Shown here in pieces: positions 22,401 through 33,846 of a stretch of DNA of 64,000 nucleotides. The stretch is from Phanerodontia chrysosporium. Its lineage: Eukaryota; Basidiomycota; Agaricomycetes; Polyporales; Phanerochaetaceae. The stretch spans positions 1,240,001 through 1,304,000 of the forward strand of contig MJGA01000001.1 in assembly GCA_001910725.1 (NCBI GenBank), given 5' to 3'. Under the pieces are notes generated by a model that worked only from the letters and a program-made list of their open reading frames with translations, was not told where the DNA came from and made no database searches. The position numbers and the translations under genes are program-made. How positions within the stretch are numbered: position 1 is the first letter of the stretch; each line of letters opens with the position of its first letter.

Positions 22401-24776
22401 GGAGTTGTACATTGTGGACCTCGTCACGGACTGCCGCCATCTCGGAAGATTGCTTTCGCACGGCAGCCAGGGCAAGACCCATGCGACGAGCATCCTCAAG
22501 CGCTGTCTTGAGACCTGAAGCGCAGTCGAACAGATACTCCCGTAATGGCAGGCCCAATGAGGAGGACAACGCTTCTAGCGGTGAGATAATGTCCTCGTGC
22601 AGTGTGGACGACAACTGGTTGATACTGTTCGACAGCTCTGGCGAAGTCAAGTCGGTGTTTGGTAGTTCAGAAACAGGGCTTTCGGGGGTTAGGAGGGCAC
22701 CATCCGGTTCACCGTCCGGCTCCCATGCATCGCGCTTTATCGATTCTGAGATATCCTCTCGAAGGGTATTGAGTCGATCGAAAACGTGCCCCATCGCCGA
22801 CCACAATCGCCGCACACGATTCAAGGTATCTACCTTGACGAGGGTCGCCTCTCGAACTGCTCTGGCAGAGGAGCGTGCAGCCGCAAGGTCGTCAATAGTG
22901 TCGGTCGATTCCTCCAGGAAGTCTTCGCTGATGTTAGGGAAGCGCAAGTCCGCCAATGCTCGCTCTGCTTCGCGTACGATGGCACCGGACTCCGCGTCGA
23001 GCTCATCAATCCGTTCGACGAGTTCAGGGAGACGAGCCAGGAAGCCAGCGTGAGAATTCGTCTGCAGACAAGTCGTGTCGTCGAGAGTAGGAGGCGACCC
23101 ATCCTGCTCCCCAGAACCGAAGCCATTTGTCAGGCGGGCCGTCAAAGCCTGAAGCTCGGAGGTTCGCGTCGATGCCGTTCCGCAGACGGACTCGACTTTC
23201 TTGACGGCTTCAGACATGACATGATAAGCCTTTGCCGCGGTCTCCGCCTCTTTAACATGGAACTGCGCATTTTCGATTTCCTCCCCGAGCATCCGGGCAA
23301 TCTCAAGATTCGCTCTCTCCTGGTCCGGGAAGAGTGGATGTGTTGGTCGGGGGAAGGGACTGTTCAGGCTGGCGGGATTGCCTCGCATCTCAAGGCGTTT
23401 CACGATGGCTCCTAAACGACCGGCGAAGAGAGCGTCTTGACGCGGAATAGGGTGCCGTAGCTTGGCCATCTCGATCTCCTCCAACAAGGTCTGAGCAGCG
23501 TTCTTGTCCTTGACCGTCTCGACATAAATGTCGTCCGCCCTATTCCACGTAAGTTTCACTGTCTTTGCCAAACAGAATAATGCATACTTTTTCCACTGCG
23601 ACACTACGTGCATGACAAACTTCCCGATGTCCTCCATCTCGTTAATGCCTTTGTCCTCCAGCCTGTCCTGTTCGTCCAGCAGCTCATCAGGGACCGGTTT
23701 CCGACTTCCGTCAATGAGCTTGTCCAACGCTTTACCAGCTGCGGCGATTTTCGAGTGACGTAGGGACGAGACTCGGCTGGCGAACAGCGCTGCGTCTCGA
23801 GACAATATCTCCGCAATTCTGAAGCGTTCATGCCGGGAGAGACCAAGGGTTGGAGCGATAGTGTCAGATGCTGCCGAGGCTAGAGACACCGCAGAACTGC
23901 GACGACGTAGTGAAGGCTGGGGAAGCGGAAGCAGGAGTCTTTCGCTTGACGGTGTGACGGGGGACTCCAGTTCATCCTGCTCCTCTTGTTCATACACGGC
24001 AGGAGACCAACGTGCTCGCGTTTCCAGGAACTGCCGCAGCTCAGTCGAGAGGCTCCGAAGCTCCGTCCATGCAGCCCTCCGTTTCTCTTCCCACGTGAGT
24101 CTGATGCCTAGCAGCTCCAGGTTTTCCGAGCGGTCTCGCAGAAGATGTATCAGCTTGTCGAGAGTATATATTGTCGTCAGAGTAAGCTCTATAAGGTCTG
24201 TGTCGGCTGGAGATAGATTCCTGGAAGCGGCAGCTGTGGGTGACGGTACTCTGAGTTGATTTGGTGCGAGGAGTTCAAAGCGTGCCTACCTTTGGTAAAC
24301 TTCTTCAGCTTCTGTAGCTCACCGCGATCGAATATCTCGGTCTCCTTTTCTATCCTGTCGTGTTCTTCGAGCCACTCTTGTAGTTGCTCCCGTGTAGGGA
24401 GACCTGGCACTTCCAGAGCGGATTCACGGACAGCATCGAGCCCAACGAAGACCTGTATAGGAGGCAGTTGCTCCAAAAACTGGCTGCGTCATGGTAGGGA
24501 ATGTCGGATAGTTGAACGCCTGTACTGCACCTTGATCTTCTCTTCGATCCACGCTTTCCGTTCGCTAAAGGCCTGCAGCTCTATAACCTCGTGCCACTGC
24601 AAGGTCTCTTCCTCTCCGGGAGTTCGAGGGCCATCAGGGGATGTGTCCGAAGTCCAATCCGTGCCAGTTTGTGTAATTGTGCTTGATGGTACGCGTAGAA
24701 GGTCTCGTAAGGTGGCGTCGGAGGTGGTAGCTTCGAGTAACAAGTTGCCAAGCGACGGAATGCGGTCTGTCGACAT
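19411..24776 (-). CDS. Giant coiled-coil protein with C-terminal GAS2 (GAR) domain
   Basis: About 1,700 residues. The start at 24776 gives STDRIPSLGNLLLEATTSD. The N-terminal part (FLEQLPPIQVFVGLDAVRE, LTREQLQEW-like helices) leads into a long spectrin-like or coiled-coil region, ending in a very charged helix with repeated KEAEGLRLKAEAEARARAER-type sequence. After an intron near 21325-21370 come more helices, then a Ser/Arg/Pro-rich linker typical of microtubule-binding regions, then the GAS2 domain: NKLDVAVGDVVNKLPVSINV, YWIGDEDPKLCFCRILRSQ and MVRVGGGWSELSK. An intron follows and the tail ends APVWRP. GAS2 domains bind microtubules, so a cytoskeletal linker role is inferred. Kar9-type proteins are an alternative relationship that could not be tested. 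The exact junction near 21370 is unresolved. Confidence 0.78.
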
Positions 24777-25222
24777 CGGAGAGATATACTAGTAGTTTAG
24801 GAGAAGCAAGATACGTTTAAGAAAATAGATAAGTCCTTGTGCATGGCGAGGGGTTTAACAAGGCCAGGTTATTGTTGTCCGTGGACACAACGAGGTTGAG
24901 AATGCGGTCTCTGGCGGCAATTGCCTTTGCCACGCTCGTCTCCGAACACGGAACTCATACAACAAGCGCCGATATCTCCGGCGGAGGCTACGCACAGGAA
25001 AATACATGCAAATCGTTCGAATTGGAGGGGTATCTAAAATGATACAGCTACGAGAGACAAGTGTACAAATCTCCAAACGCGGAGAACACAACTTCCACCG
25101 TGAATAACACAACAAGTGATTACATCTGAAGAACGAATTGCAGCACGACAATAGAATATAATGTCCGTGACGTACAGTCCGAACCAAGCGAGGAGACAGG
25201 ACCCAAGGGGAGTAGGCAGAGA
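24777..25222. other. Intergenic upstream of the GAS2-domain gene
   Basis: Promoter of the GAS2-domain gene and 3' UTR of BEM1. Short chance open frames only. Confidence 0.4.
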
Positions 25223-27251
25223 TCACTCTGCCCAAAGTATGTGTCGCTCGGAGCTGTCCATCCACGCGCGTAGATCTTCATCCGACTCGAGATAGAAGTC
25301 ATTGTTCATGTCGTCTTGGTGTCGCAGATGGGGCGAGCGTCCAAGACGTGCTTGTACCTTGTCCATCAACTGGGCATACGTTACTCGAGGATGAACGCGA
25401 ATGGCCACTGTCTCGTCATGGTCGTAAATCTTGATTTTGACGAACGCAGTCTGCGATACGGATGCTGATATCGAAGGGGTGTTCGCGCGTGAACGGCTTG
25501 ACGCGGACGCGGTGATCGATGGTGCATGGGAAGAACGGACTGGGGATGGATCATGAGAAGAGGCTAGCGATGAGCGCGAATAACTGTTTGCGCGGTACGG
25601 GTCGATCTCGAGAGGGGAATGACTTCGTCCCACATCCTGCATGTCGCTTCGCGAGTTTGCGCGCGAGCTGGACCGTGAGTGTATCATGGAAGCGCCGTTC
25701 GACGCGTGTTTGCTCAACATCGACGCGTTTGAGCCGGCTCTGTCGCGTGAGGTTGGATATTCCTTCGAGACATACTCGAGGTTGCCGCCGTCATAGCTCC
25801 GACCAAGCGTGTCATTCTCCTCGTAGCCCGAGTCAGGGCCATTAGACATACGAAGACGGGAGAACTGTTCTTCGACTCCGTACTCGGAATGGCGCACGCT
25901 AAGGCGTTCGCTAGGAGGCGGCAGAGCTTCTATCTCATCATACTGTGGTTCACCGTCATGACTAGCGTCGCCAGGTTTCAAGGCAAGGAACTCCCTTATG
26001 AGACGATGCTCCAAGACGTGCCGCGCAGAGAAGCGCAGGGAGGCCAGGAGGTGCAGGTATTCGTCTAGCTCCTGACGACGGGCCGCACTGATTTCAGCGT
26101 CAACGTGGGGAACGGGACCGGGCATGTAAGGTAAGATGCGATCTGAACCATCACGCCCGGCCTCGTGAGGGAAGGTGTCCAGTAGCTGCACCTGGAAATC
26201 ATAGAAATCGTTGTACGACCTGAACAGAATGAGATGCTTGGCGGGTGGGAGGGTGTCCTGTCCATATGGCTGATACAAGGCGTGGACACGGAACCAATAT
26301 TCATCGGTTTCGTAGTGGAAGGATTTGACCTCTGCCGAGACGAGAATGCCTTCGGGGAGTAGTTCTGGATAGGAGGAGTGTGCGACGCTGGGAGAGTGTT
26401 GGTGAGATGACTGGTGGTGAGACGGTGTCGGCCCCTGGGCCAAAGCCGAAGGCTCCTTTCCAGCTGTGAGCTTGCTGCCCGCTGAGGCGAAGGACGCTGT
26501 TTGCAGGGAGGAGGCATCGTCCAGAACGCCCAGTGAAATGCTGTTCGCCTTGTAAGTCATGATCTGGCGTTTCCATTCCTCTACAGGAGGTAGCGCTCCC
26601 CGGTCGATGAGTGCATTTACGTCCTGCACCGCTTGTCCTGTCGTCGGGTCGCGAATTTCAACAAAAGATACGGGGATGAGACCCGGACGACCAAGTCTTC
26701 CTATCGGTTTCGCGACGAACCATTCGCGGTTCGACTGAGCGACCACAGTAATCGCGTCTCCTGCCTTGGCATCCAGTTCATCTGCACGCTCTGCAGTAAA
26801 ATCGTGAAGAACAACGGCGTAAAACGTCTGAGTTTTCCCGGACGATGTGCTATTCGGGCGAGCAGAGGAAGATATCGCGGGTGTCTTTGGTCTGTCCGCG
26901 TGGTCAAAACGACTTGTCGTGAGAGAAACAACTTGATGCGATCACGTACGTGGGTGCGCCTTTCTGAAATTCTTCGAACATCGCCGTCGGCACAAGGCCC
27001 CTAGCTCCGGTCGCGGGGTTGTGGGCTTCATACCACTCGCCGCCGCTGACCTCGTTGACGACGTGAAAGAAGTCCCCCTTCTCAAAAGAGAGCTCCTGTG
27101 GTGCGGACGCCTTGTATGTTTGGAGTGCTCGTATGACCTTCTTCGGGGGTTGAATGGCGGCGAGCGGCTTCGAGAGAGACGAGGGCAAAGGGCTAGAGAT
27201 GTGGTGCTCTTTGTGGCCGTTACTAGAAAGCGACTTGCGAAGGCTCTTCAT
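25223..27251 (-). CDS. BEM1: Bem1/Scd2 polarity scaffold (SH3-SH3-PX-PB1)
   Basis: Scaffold that brings Cdc42, its exchange factor Cdc24 and PAK kinases together at polarity sites. Start MKSLRKSLSS at 27251. First SH3 about residues 40-97 (VIRALQTYKASAPQELSFEK, GDFFHVV, GEWYEAHNP), second SH3 from about residue 115 (FTAERADELDAKAGDAITVV, EWFVAKPIGRLGRPGLIP). The PX domain runs from ILVSAEVKSFHYETDEYWFR through LILFRSYNDFYDFQVQLL to LEHRLIREFLALKPGD. A long Ser-rich linker precedes the C-terminal PB1 domain (FVKIKIYDHDETVAIRVHPR, then YLESDEDLRAWMDSSE), which in the family binds the PB1 of Cdc24. One intron lies between the SH3 domains near 26880-26950. Domain order and length are those of fungal Bem1. 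Confidence 0.93.
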
Positions 27252-27739
27252 GGTGGTGGTATGCAACTAGACAGGATATACACGTAGATTGTCGTAAGAG
27301 GGCGTGAAGGGGGGCGTCGCAGGCCAGGAGTGAGAGTTAGTGCATGTTTCTCAACCTGGTTGTAGGACCGCCTGGATAAAGCGCTTATTGATCTTCCCAC
27401 GCACCAAAACAATACGACGGTGAACAGCTGCTCTCGAGACGATCAATCGAGAATCCCTTCGAAAGCGACGCATTGTATCTTCTCCAGTATACCGCCGTTT
27501 CACATCCCAACATGTCGTTCCACATGCACCGGTTCGTCCTCGGATCGTAGAACAGCGGCTTTGTGATCTCACGGCCGCGAGGCGCTCTCTCCTGCTAGAC
27601 GCCCAGATTTAGGTTGCGGTGGGCGTTCAGTGTATGATGCGAGACAAACATGGGCAAACAATCCTGCCACAGTGCGTTACTACGCGTCTAATTGCTTCTC
27701 TCCTGTGTGAATAACCCTTCTCCTTGCCTGCTGTCCACT
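27252..27739. other. Divergent promoter region BEM1/NOT3
   Basis: Shared upstream region of BEM1 (minus) and the NOT3/5 gene (plus). A 73-codon minus-strand open frame at 27351-27572 is Arg-rich and has no family resemblance; treated as chance. Confidence 0.45.
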
Positions 27740-30643
27740 ATGGCGGCTAGAAAGCTACAAAGTACGTTCATCTACTACGAACGCTTCCATCCACATGCTG
27801 AGACCTATGCGCTCCCGCAGCCGAGATCGACCGGACACTCAAGAAGGTCGCGGAGGGCGTCGAGCTCTTCGAGAGCATATACGACAAGATGCAGGCTTCG
27901 ACAAACCAGACGCAGAAAGAGAAGCTGGAAACGGATCTCAAGACTCAAATAAAGAAGTTGCAGAGACTCCGAGACCAGATCAAGACTTGGGTCGCGAGCA
28001 ATGACATCAAGGACAAGACCGTACTGCTCGAGAACCGTAGGCTGATCGAAACGGTACGTCGTCCCTGTTCTCTGCCGGGGCGCGACTTTTCTCTGCCATT
28101 GGTCCCCTTGCCTCTCAGGGTACAGGCGTCGAGGTCGCGCTTCCTTGGACGCCTTGCATGAGCACTAATGTTTGCCCATATCACCTTTCGCAACATCACA
28201 GCAAATGGAGAAGTTCAAGGCGTGCGAGAAGGAGATGAAGACTAAAGCCTTCTCTAAGGAAGGTCTCATCCAGTCTGCCAAGCTGGACCCCAAACAGCAG
28301 GAGAAGATGGAGACGACACATTGGCTTCAGCAACAAGTCGAAGAGCTTCTCTTGCAGGTGGAGACGGCAGAGGCAGAAATCGAGACCCTCCAAGGCGGCG
28401 CGAAGAAGAAGAACCGGGGTGGAGCTGCTGCAGAGCGGCTTGAGCAGTTGGAGAGGCTCAACGAGCGGAGAAAGTGGCACATCAACCGCCTCGAACTCAT
28501 TCTGCGATTGCTCGACAATGGAACCATGCCGACCGAGAAGGTCAATGCCCTGAAAGAGGATGTGTCATATTTTGTGGAGAGTAATACGGTTCGTTTCTAC
28601 ATAACTATATTCGCTAGCATTCGCTGCATAGTTGAGTGTCGCGGCTGTAGGAAGAAGACTTCGAGGAAGACGAAGGTATATATGACGAGCTCAACCTTGA
28701 CGAGGAAGAGGAGAAGTTTGGGCTTGTCAACGATGACCACAATAACGACAGCGACGATTCAGAAGCTGTCAGCGAAGGTGAGGCAATGTAACTATCCCTT
28801 TCTAGTCTACGCCTCATCATCCCACAGACTTGCCCCCACGAACGCCGTCGAAGAAGCAGCAACACGATGAAGAGAGTGTTGCAAGTAGCAAACGAGATGG
28901 CAGTCCGGTCCTTAAGAAAGCGACTGCGACCTTACAGCTACGAAGTACGTGCTGCTCCTAACGAAAGGGAGAGCAAATGACTAATGCCTATCTCCCTTCT
29001 AGAGCCTTCAATAGCCTCGGAATGTGCGCTGCAAAGTGTACCATGAGATGACAAATGACTGATGCAACCTTACAGCAGCAAAGCCTCCACCGCCTCCGAA
29101 TTTCGAACAGAAGCCTATGGCAAGCATATTGAAGGCAGGGTTGAACGAGAGCAAAGCACAAACACGGCCACTGCCAGTGAAATATTCTGCTGCGGCCGCT
29201 GCTGGTGTCGGTTCGTCGGCTCCAGTGCCGCAATCCCATCCTTCAGCGCAGACATCTGCGACGAGCACGACAACATCAACAACACAGCCGGCTGCACCCA
29301 CGGCACCATCAATATCCACCGCGACATCGACGACGACGGATGTCACTGCGGCAACGGCGTCTCCAAGTCTTACGCATCCTTCCCTGACAAGTCCTATCAT
29401 GTCTTCTGCTGCGTCGACCTCCGCGGCGCTCGTCGATGGCTCATCATACGACTCGCCTGCGCTTTCGGAAGCAGCACCTGGAGATCCCTCATCACCACAA
29501 CATACGCGAGCAGGTATATATGCAGTTGTCTTGTCCCTGACGTTGGACTAAAATTATATGTACATAGATGAAGGCTCACCAACAGCAGGTCTCCCACCGA
29601 ATACAACAGTGAGTATGTCAATTCATCAATGCATAGCAGAAACTGAACTATATCCGCAGCAGCCTGTAGAGTCGCAGCAGTCATCGGCAAATGGCACGAG
29701 CCAACAGGCAACATCGGCACAAACATCAGGCCCGTCTACGCTGTCGTCGCAGCCGCAGCAGCTCCCTCCTTCGCAGCCACCAGGTGTCATCGCCAACGGC
29801 TCAGCGACACCAGCAGGCCCGTCCCAGTCATCACAGCAAGCAATGCCGCAGTACCCGCCTGGCGTGGACCAGCCACCACCGGGCATGATTGGCGCCTCCC
29901 AGCAGCAGGCGCAACTGCAGGGCACGCGGCCTTCGAGTGCTGCAGCACAACAGATGCTTCCCCAACAACAGATGCGGCCGAATGCATTTCCCGGTTCATT
30001 GGCTGATCTTGTCACGTCGTTTGAAAACGTCAAACAGAAAGGTGAGCACGCTTGTGTGAGTGTGGAAGTTCACTGTTGACGAGCTCGCCGTGCAGCGCCG
30101 CACCGGATGTCTGACCTCAATCATGTGCATAAACTCTTGGAGGGAAGCTACTCGAGCATGCCGCAACCACAAGACACCGAGAAGTACGTAGTCTTGGGCA
30201 TGGTGTCAGGAGCTTATCTTATTTTTATCGTTGCAGGCCGAAGTACTACGTGCCCCGAAACCCATTCCAGACGCCGTCGTATTACCCCCAGCAGCCGAAT
30301 CCGATTCTCAGCACACCCGGTATCTTCTCTCAACTTGATGTCGAGACGTTGTTTTACGTATTCTACTTCCACCCTGGCACGTACCAACAGTAAGCGCGCT
30401 CGGTCTCTGCCTTCCGTATTTCCCACTCACCCTTCCAGGTACCTTGCGGCCAAGGAGCTGAAGAGGCAGTCCTGGCGCTTCCACGTGAAGTACCTGACAT
30501 GGTTCCAGCGACATTCCGAGCCTCAGGCCATCACAGAGGAATACGAGCAAGGAGTCTATGTCTACTTCGACTGGGAAGGGTCATGGTGCCAGAGGAAGAA
30601 GAGCGACTTCCGGTTCGAGTATCGATATCTTTCAGAGGACTGA
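27740..30643 (+). CDS. NOT3: CCR4-NOT complex subunit Not3/Not5
   Basis: Subunit of the CCR4-NOT deadenylase complex, acting in mRNA decay and translation quality control. Exon 1 encodes MAARKLQ; the next exons give [34 protein letters not shown] and [20 protein letters not shown], the highly conserved Not3 N-terminal coiled-coil domain (about residues 1-240), ending in VSYFVESN. An acidic stretch ([18 protein letters not shown]) and a long Ser/Gln/Pro-rich linker follow. The C-terminal NOT box is clear: [59 protein letters not shown] and [20 protein letters not shown], ending LSED. About ten introns. Confidence 0.93.
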
Positions 30644-30928
30644 GCGGCCTCTTGGACCATTCCTTCGCATTACCCACCACCGTGAAGGCGGTGTAACTGT
30701 CGTTTTCTTTGTTGTAAGCTAAGACGTGTTTCTCTCCTTATTCTTGTCGTACCACTTCATGTTGCACAGCAACCGATTACTGCAATGACATGCATTGCCA
30801 ATATGAACACTTCGACGAAAGCGTGCAGCTGTAATGCTATCCAACATCACTCAGCCTTTGCAGGACAAGCCCGAACAAACCTGTGTATATTAGCAGGTCA
30901 TAAGTATATGCAATAGATCCGCCAGTCT

Positions 30929-31707
30929 CTACTCGAGGGTGACTACGGCGCCGAGGTCGACGAACGTCTTCTTCATCTTCTCGGCGTCCTCCTTGTTGAG
31001 ACCCTCCTTCAGAACTTTTGGTAGCGATTCGACGAACTTCTTGGCCTGCAGAAAGAGCGTGAGCTTGAGATTCAGAGTAATTACAACGACTCCGTACGTC
31101 GATGAGCGTGAGGTTCGGGATCATCGCCTTGACCTCCCGAATGATCTTGGGCTTCGCGGCCGCATCGAATGATTCAAGTTTGACATTGAACATAGTCTTT
31201 TCCTTAGGCTTCTCCTCAGCAGGAGCCTCTTCGGCGGCGGCGGCGGCCGGTGCTGCTGCTGGTGCGGCAGCGGGCATGGCAATCTCCTGGATATTGAGAC
31301 GCGACTACAAGAGAAACAGGTAGATGAGTCAGTTGTCAGGTACACGCTGGGAACCCTAGACCGACCTTGAGGAGCGTTACAAGGTCGGCAGCCTGGAGGA
31401 GGGTGAGGCCAGAGATGTCGTCGACAATCTTGGTGATTTTCGGGTCAGACGACGTCGCAGGAGGCGGCGGTGTTGAGGAAGATGCCTCCGCGGCGGCGGT
31501 GGCCAGCCACCTCCTCGAGGAACCAGCGAGAGGCCTGAAGAGAACGGGTCGGACTCGACGCGTGCGCGGGAAGAGGAGGATGCCACGTACTGGTTGACCC
31601 GGCAAGCCCGAGATGCTGCGCGCAAAGCAAAGGAACACCGGCTCTGTGTGCGAGAGAGGCATTGAGCGAAACGGCGGCGGGCAGGAGCACACAAGACTGA
31701 CCGCCAT
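30929..31707 (-). CDS. MRPL12: Mitochondrial ribosomal protein bL12m (L7/L12)
   Basis: Stalk protein of the mitochondrial large ribosomal subunit that recruits translational GTPases. The N-domain (KITKIVDDISGLTLLQAADL) follows an Arg-rich, acid-poor leader; then a hinge of Ala/Pro repeats (PAAAPAAAPAAAAAEEAPAE) and the globular C-domain FNVKLESFDAAAKPKIIREV, MIPNLTLID, AKKFVESLPKVLKEGLNKED, ending FVDLGAVVTLE. Introns lie near 31307-31365 and 31046-31095 (ending TCTGCAG). A strong GTACGT donor near 31590 suggests another intron in the leader, which would switch the leader to a frame rich in Arg (CAPARRRFAQCLSRTQSRCS). The first exon and start codon are therefore uncertain; 31707 is the nearest ATG. 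Confidence 0.82.
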
Positions 31708-31993
31708 AGTTGACTGGAATGTGAACGGTCGCGGCAATTGGCGGAGGAGGGCCTGAAAATGTGGGCTTGTTTGGTTCCCTGCCGCTTTCGGAACAGAAGC
31801 GCGTCGGGCGCTTTGACGCCAGTGCGACTCATCCTGGGCTCTCTCTCTCTGACACGCAAGGCTCAGGCTTCCGGCTTCAAGCTTCAAGCTTCAAGCCTTT
31901 ATTCCCAGTGACTTTCGATTTACATCTCAGCATAAACGTGTAGATACATGTGCTGATCCATTCATTTTACATCCATATGTGCTATCTCTCCTC

Positions 31994-33466
31994 CTACTGC
32001 TTCAGGGGACCGATCGCGGGAGCGAAGGGGTCCACGTCGTACCTCATGACTGCGCGGAGGTTCAGATGCGGACCAGACCCATCACCCTGGAGCGAAAGTC
32101 CAATCAGTGAATATTGAGCTGCGAAATCGTGAGGCTCTGCTTGTACTTACGCAGTACTTCATCGGATATCCGATGTCGAAAGGCACTGCGCTTTCAATCT
32201 CTTTGATGTGCTCATCTGTGATCTCCAGCCGCAGAGCCTCGATGTTGGCCTGCAGCTGCTCAGGCTTGTTTCCTCCGACCAACGGGAAAACGTATGGCTG
32301 CTTTTGCAAATGATACGCAATTGCGACTATGGATATCCGCTGTCAGCCACGCTTTCATAGTCTTTTGTCCCGTAATGCCTTACCTGCACGGATGTTCTTG
32401 GTACCGACCTCTCTGGCAATTTTCTCGAGGACAGCAGAAACCTTTTTTTCTGCGTCGCCTCTCTTCCACGATGGAGCGAAGCCCTGACGGCCGTTCTGGC
32501 CACTCTTTTCGCGTTGCTCCTCCTCCGCATCCGTTCGCAGGCGACCGCTGCAGAACATGTTCCAGGGAGTGAACGCCATGCCTGGAACACTGTCAGCCAT
32601 CTACGTCCTCCAAGAAGCAGGAACGGAAAGTACATACCATCCATCCTGCACAAGGGCAGAGTGTCGCGCTCTACGTCCCTCGCGACCACGTTCCACTCTC
32701 CTTGATAGATCACGAATTCCGGACGGCCGTGGTCACGAGCGTACTGATTGGCCTTCGCGACGACGAAAGCGGGAAGGTTGCTGGCACCCTGCAACGTCTT
32801 TAGCATCGAGCCCAGACGTCTACACACTTCAGTCGTACCAGGTACAAGACCTTGCCCTGTGCGATCAACGTATGCAGACCGTTCATCATCTCCTCGATGG
32901 ATGTAGACCAGTCCCAGAAGTGGACGTAGAGAATGTCGATGTAGCTCGTCTTCAGCTTCTTCAGACTAGCCTCGACACTGACCATCATCGACTTGACGCT
33001 ATTTCCGATGAACGCTGGGTGCTGCTTGACATTCGGGTCGCCTTGCCTCCAGGCACCGCTGTACTAGATGTGGCGTTAACCCCTGAAGTGACTGCTCATG
33101 AGCAGAAGGGCTACCTTGGTCGCCAGGACAATCTGGTCGCGGTTTCCCCTGGACTCCATCCACTCTCCGACCCATTCCTCGGACTGCCCGCCTTGGCTGC
33201 AGGTCATCAATTAGTGCATAGCACCGCGCGCCACAGCAGAATACGCACTAATTGTTGCAGGTGTCGATGAAATTGCCGCCTGCATCGAAATAGGTATCGA
33301 GGTACTTGAACGCTGCCTCCTTGTCGCAGGTCCCGACGACAGGCCAGTTGGTGCCGAGGCTCATGGTGCCGAGCGCGATGGGCGAGACATGGACTCCCGC
33401 TTTCGGCGAAAGCCTGCGGTAGCGGCCTAGGAGCGTAGGGGGATCGGGAGCTGGGGCAAAGGACAT
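31994..33466 (-). CDS. Aldo-keto reductase, aryl-alcohol dehydrogenase (AAD) type
   Basis: NADPH-dependent reductase of aromatic aldehydes or ketones; the AAD branch is expanded in wood-decay basidiomycetes. Start [19 protein letters not shown] at 33466. Exons give [33 protein letters not shown] (catalytic Asp region), a Tyr/Lys region through [35 protein letters not shown] strand ([20 protein letters not shown]), [52 protein letters not shown], and the cofactor-binding [20 protein letters not shown], ending IGPLKQ. Seven exons. All expected barrel elements are present. Substrate cannot be told from sequence. The neighbouring transporters suggest, but do not show, a shared catabolic role. Confidence 0.9.
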
Positions 33467-33846
33467 CGTTTCGGTAGCAAGCAGAGACGAGGGCTAAGAC
33501 AAGGGCATGCCTGCGCTGTACACATATATATACCCTAGACCTGTTGCTCTTCAGTCCCGCCGCTCTCGGATGCGCATCGATGCTTCGTGTCACCGCGGTG
33601 CGTTTCATCAGCTATGGAAGGACGCCGCCCGACCGTGCGTCCCGTAAGTCAATCGTCATCACTATTGCCAAGCAGTGCATGCCCATTCGATACCTCCGCC
33701 GATCCCTTTGTGTGCGTCTGGGCCGCGGGAAGGAGCCGAGCCTCGGACATGGGGTACGTAGGAGCCGATGGACTTATATATGCCAGTCGTTTACGATAAT
33801 GTGTAGAAGACCATCATCTGGCCCATGGACGCAGTAGATTAACCAC
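33467..33846. other. Intergenic, AKR promoter
   Basis: Carries TATATATA at 33525-33532, about 58 bp upstream of the aldo-keto reductase ATG, a plausible TATA element on the minus strand. The left end is the 3' UTR of the MFS transporter. Confidence 0.4.

Noticed and set aside
22316..23415. Plus-strand open frames of 245 and 209 codons inside the GAS2-domain gene
   Set aside because: Ser/Arg-rich mirror frames of a coiled-coil coding sequence, with no start context or family match.
31857..31900. Tandem GCTTCAA-type repeats
   Set aside because: Three to four short imperfect units only; a small local duplication in an intergenic region.
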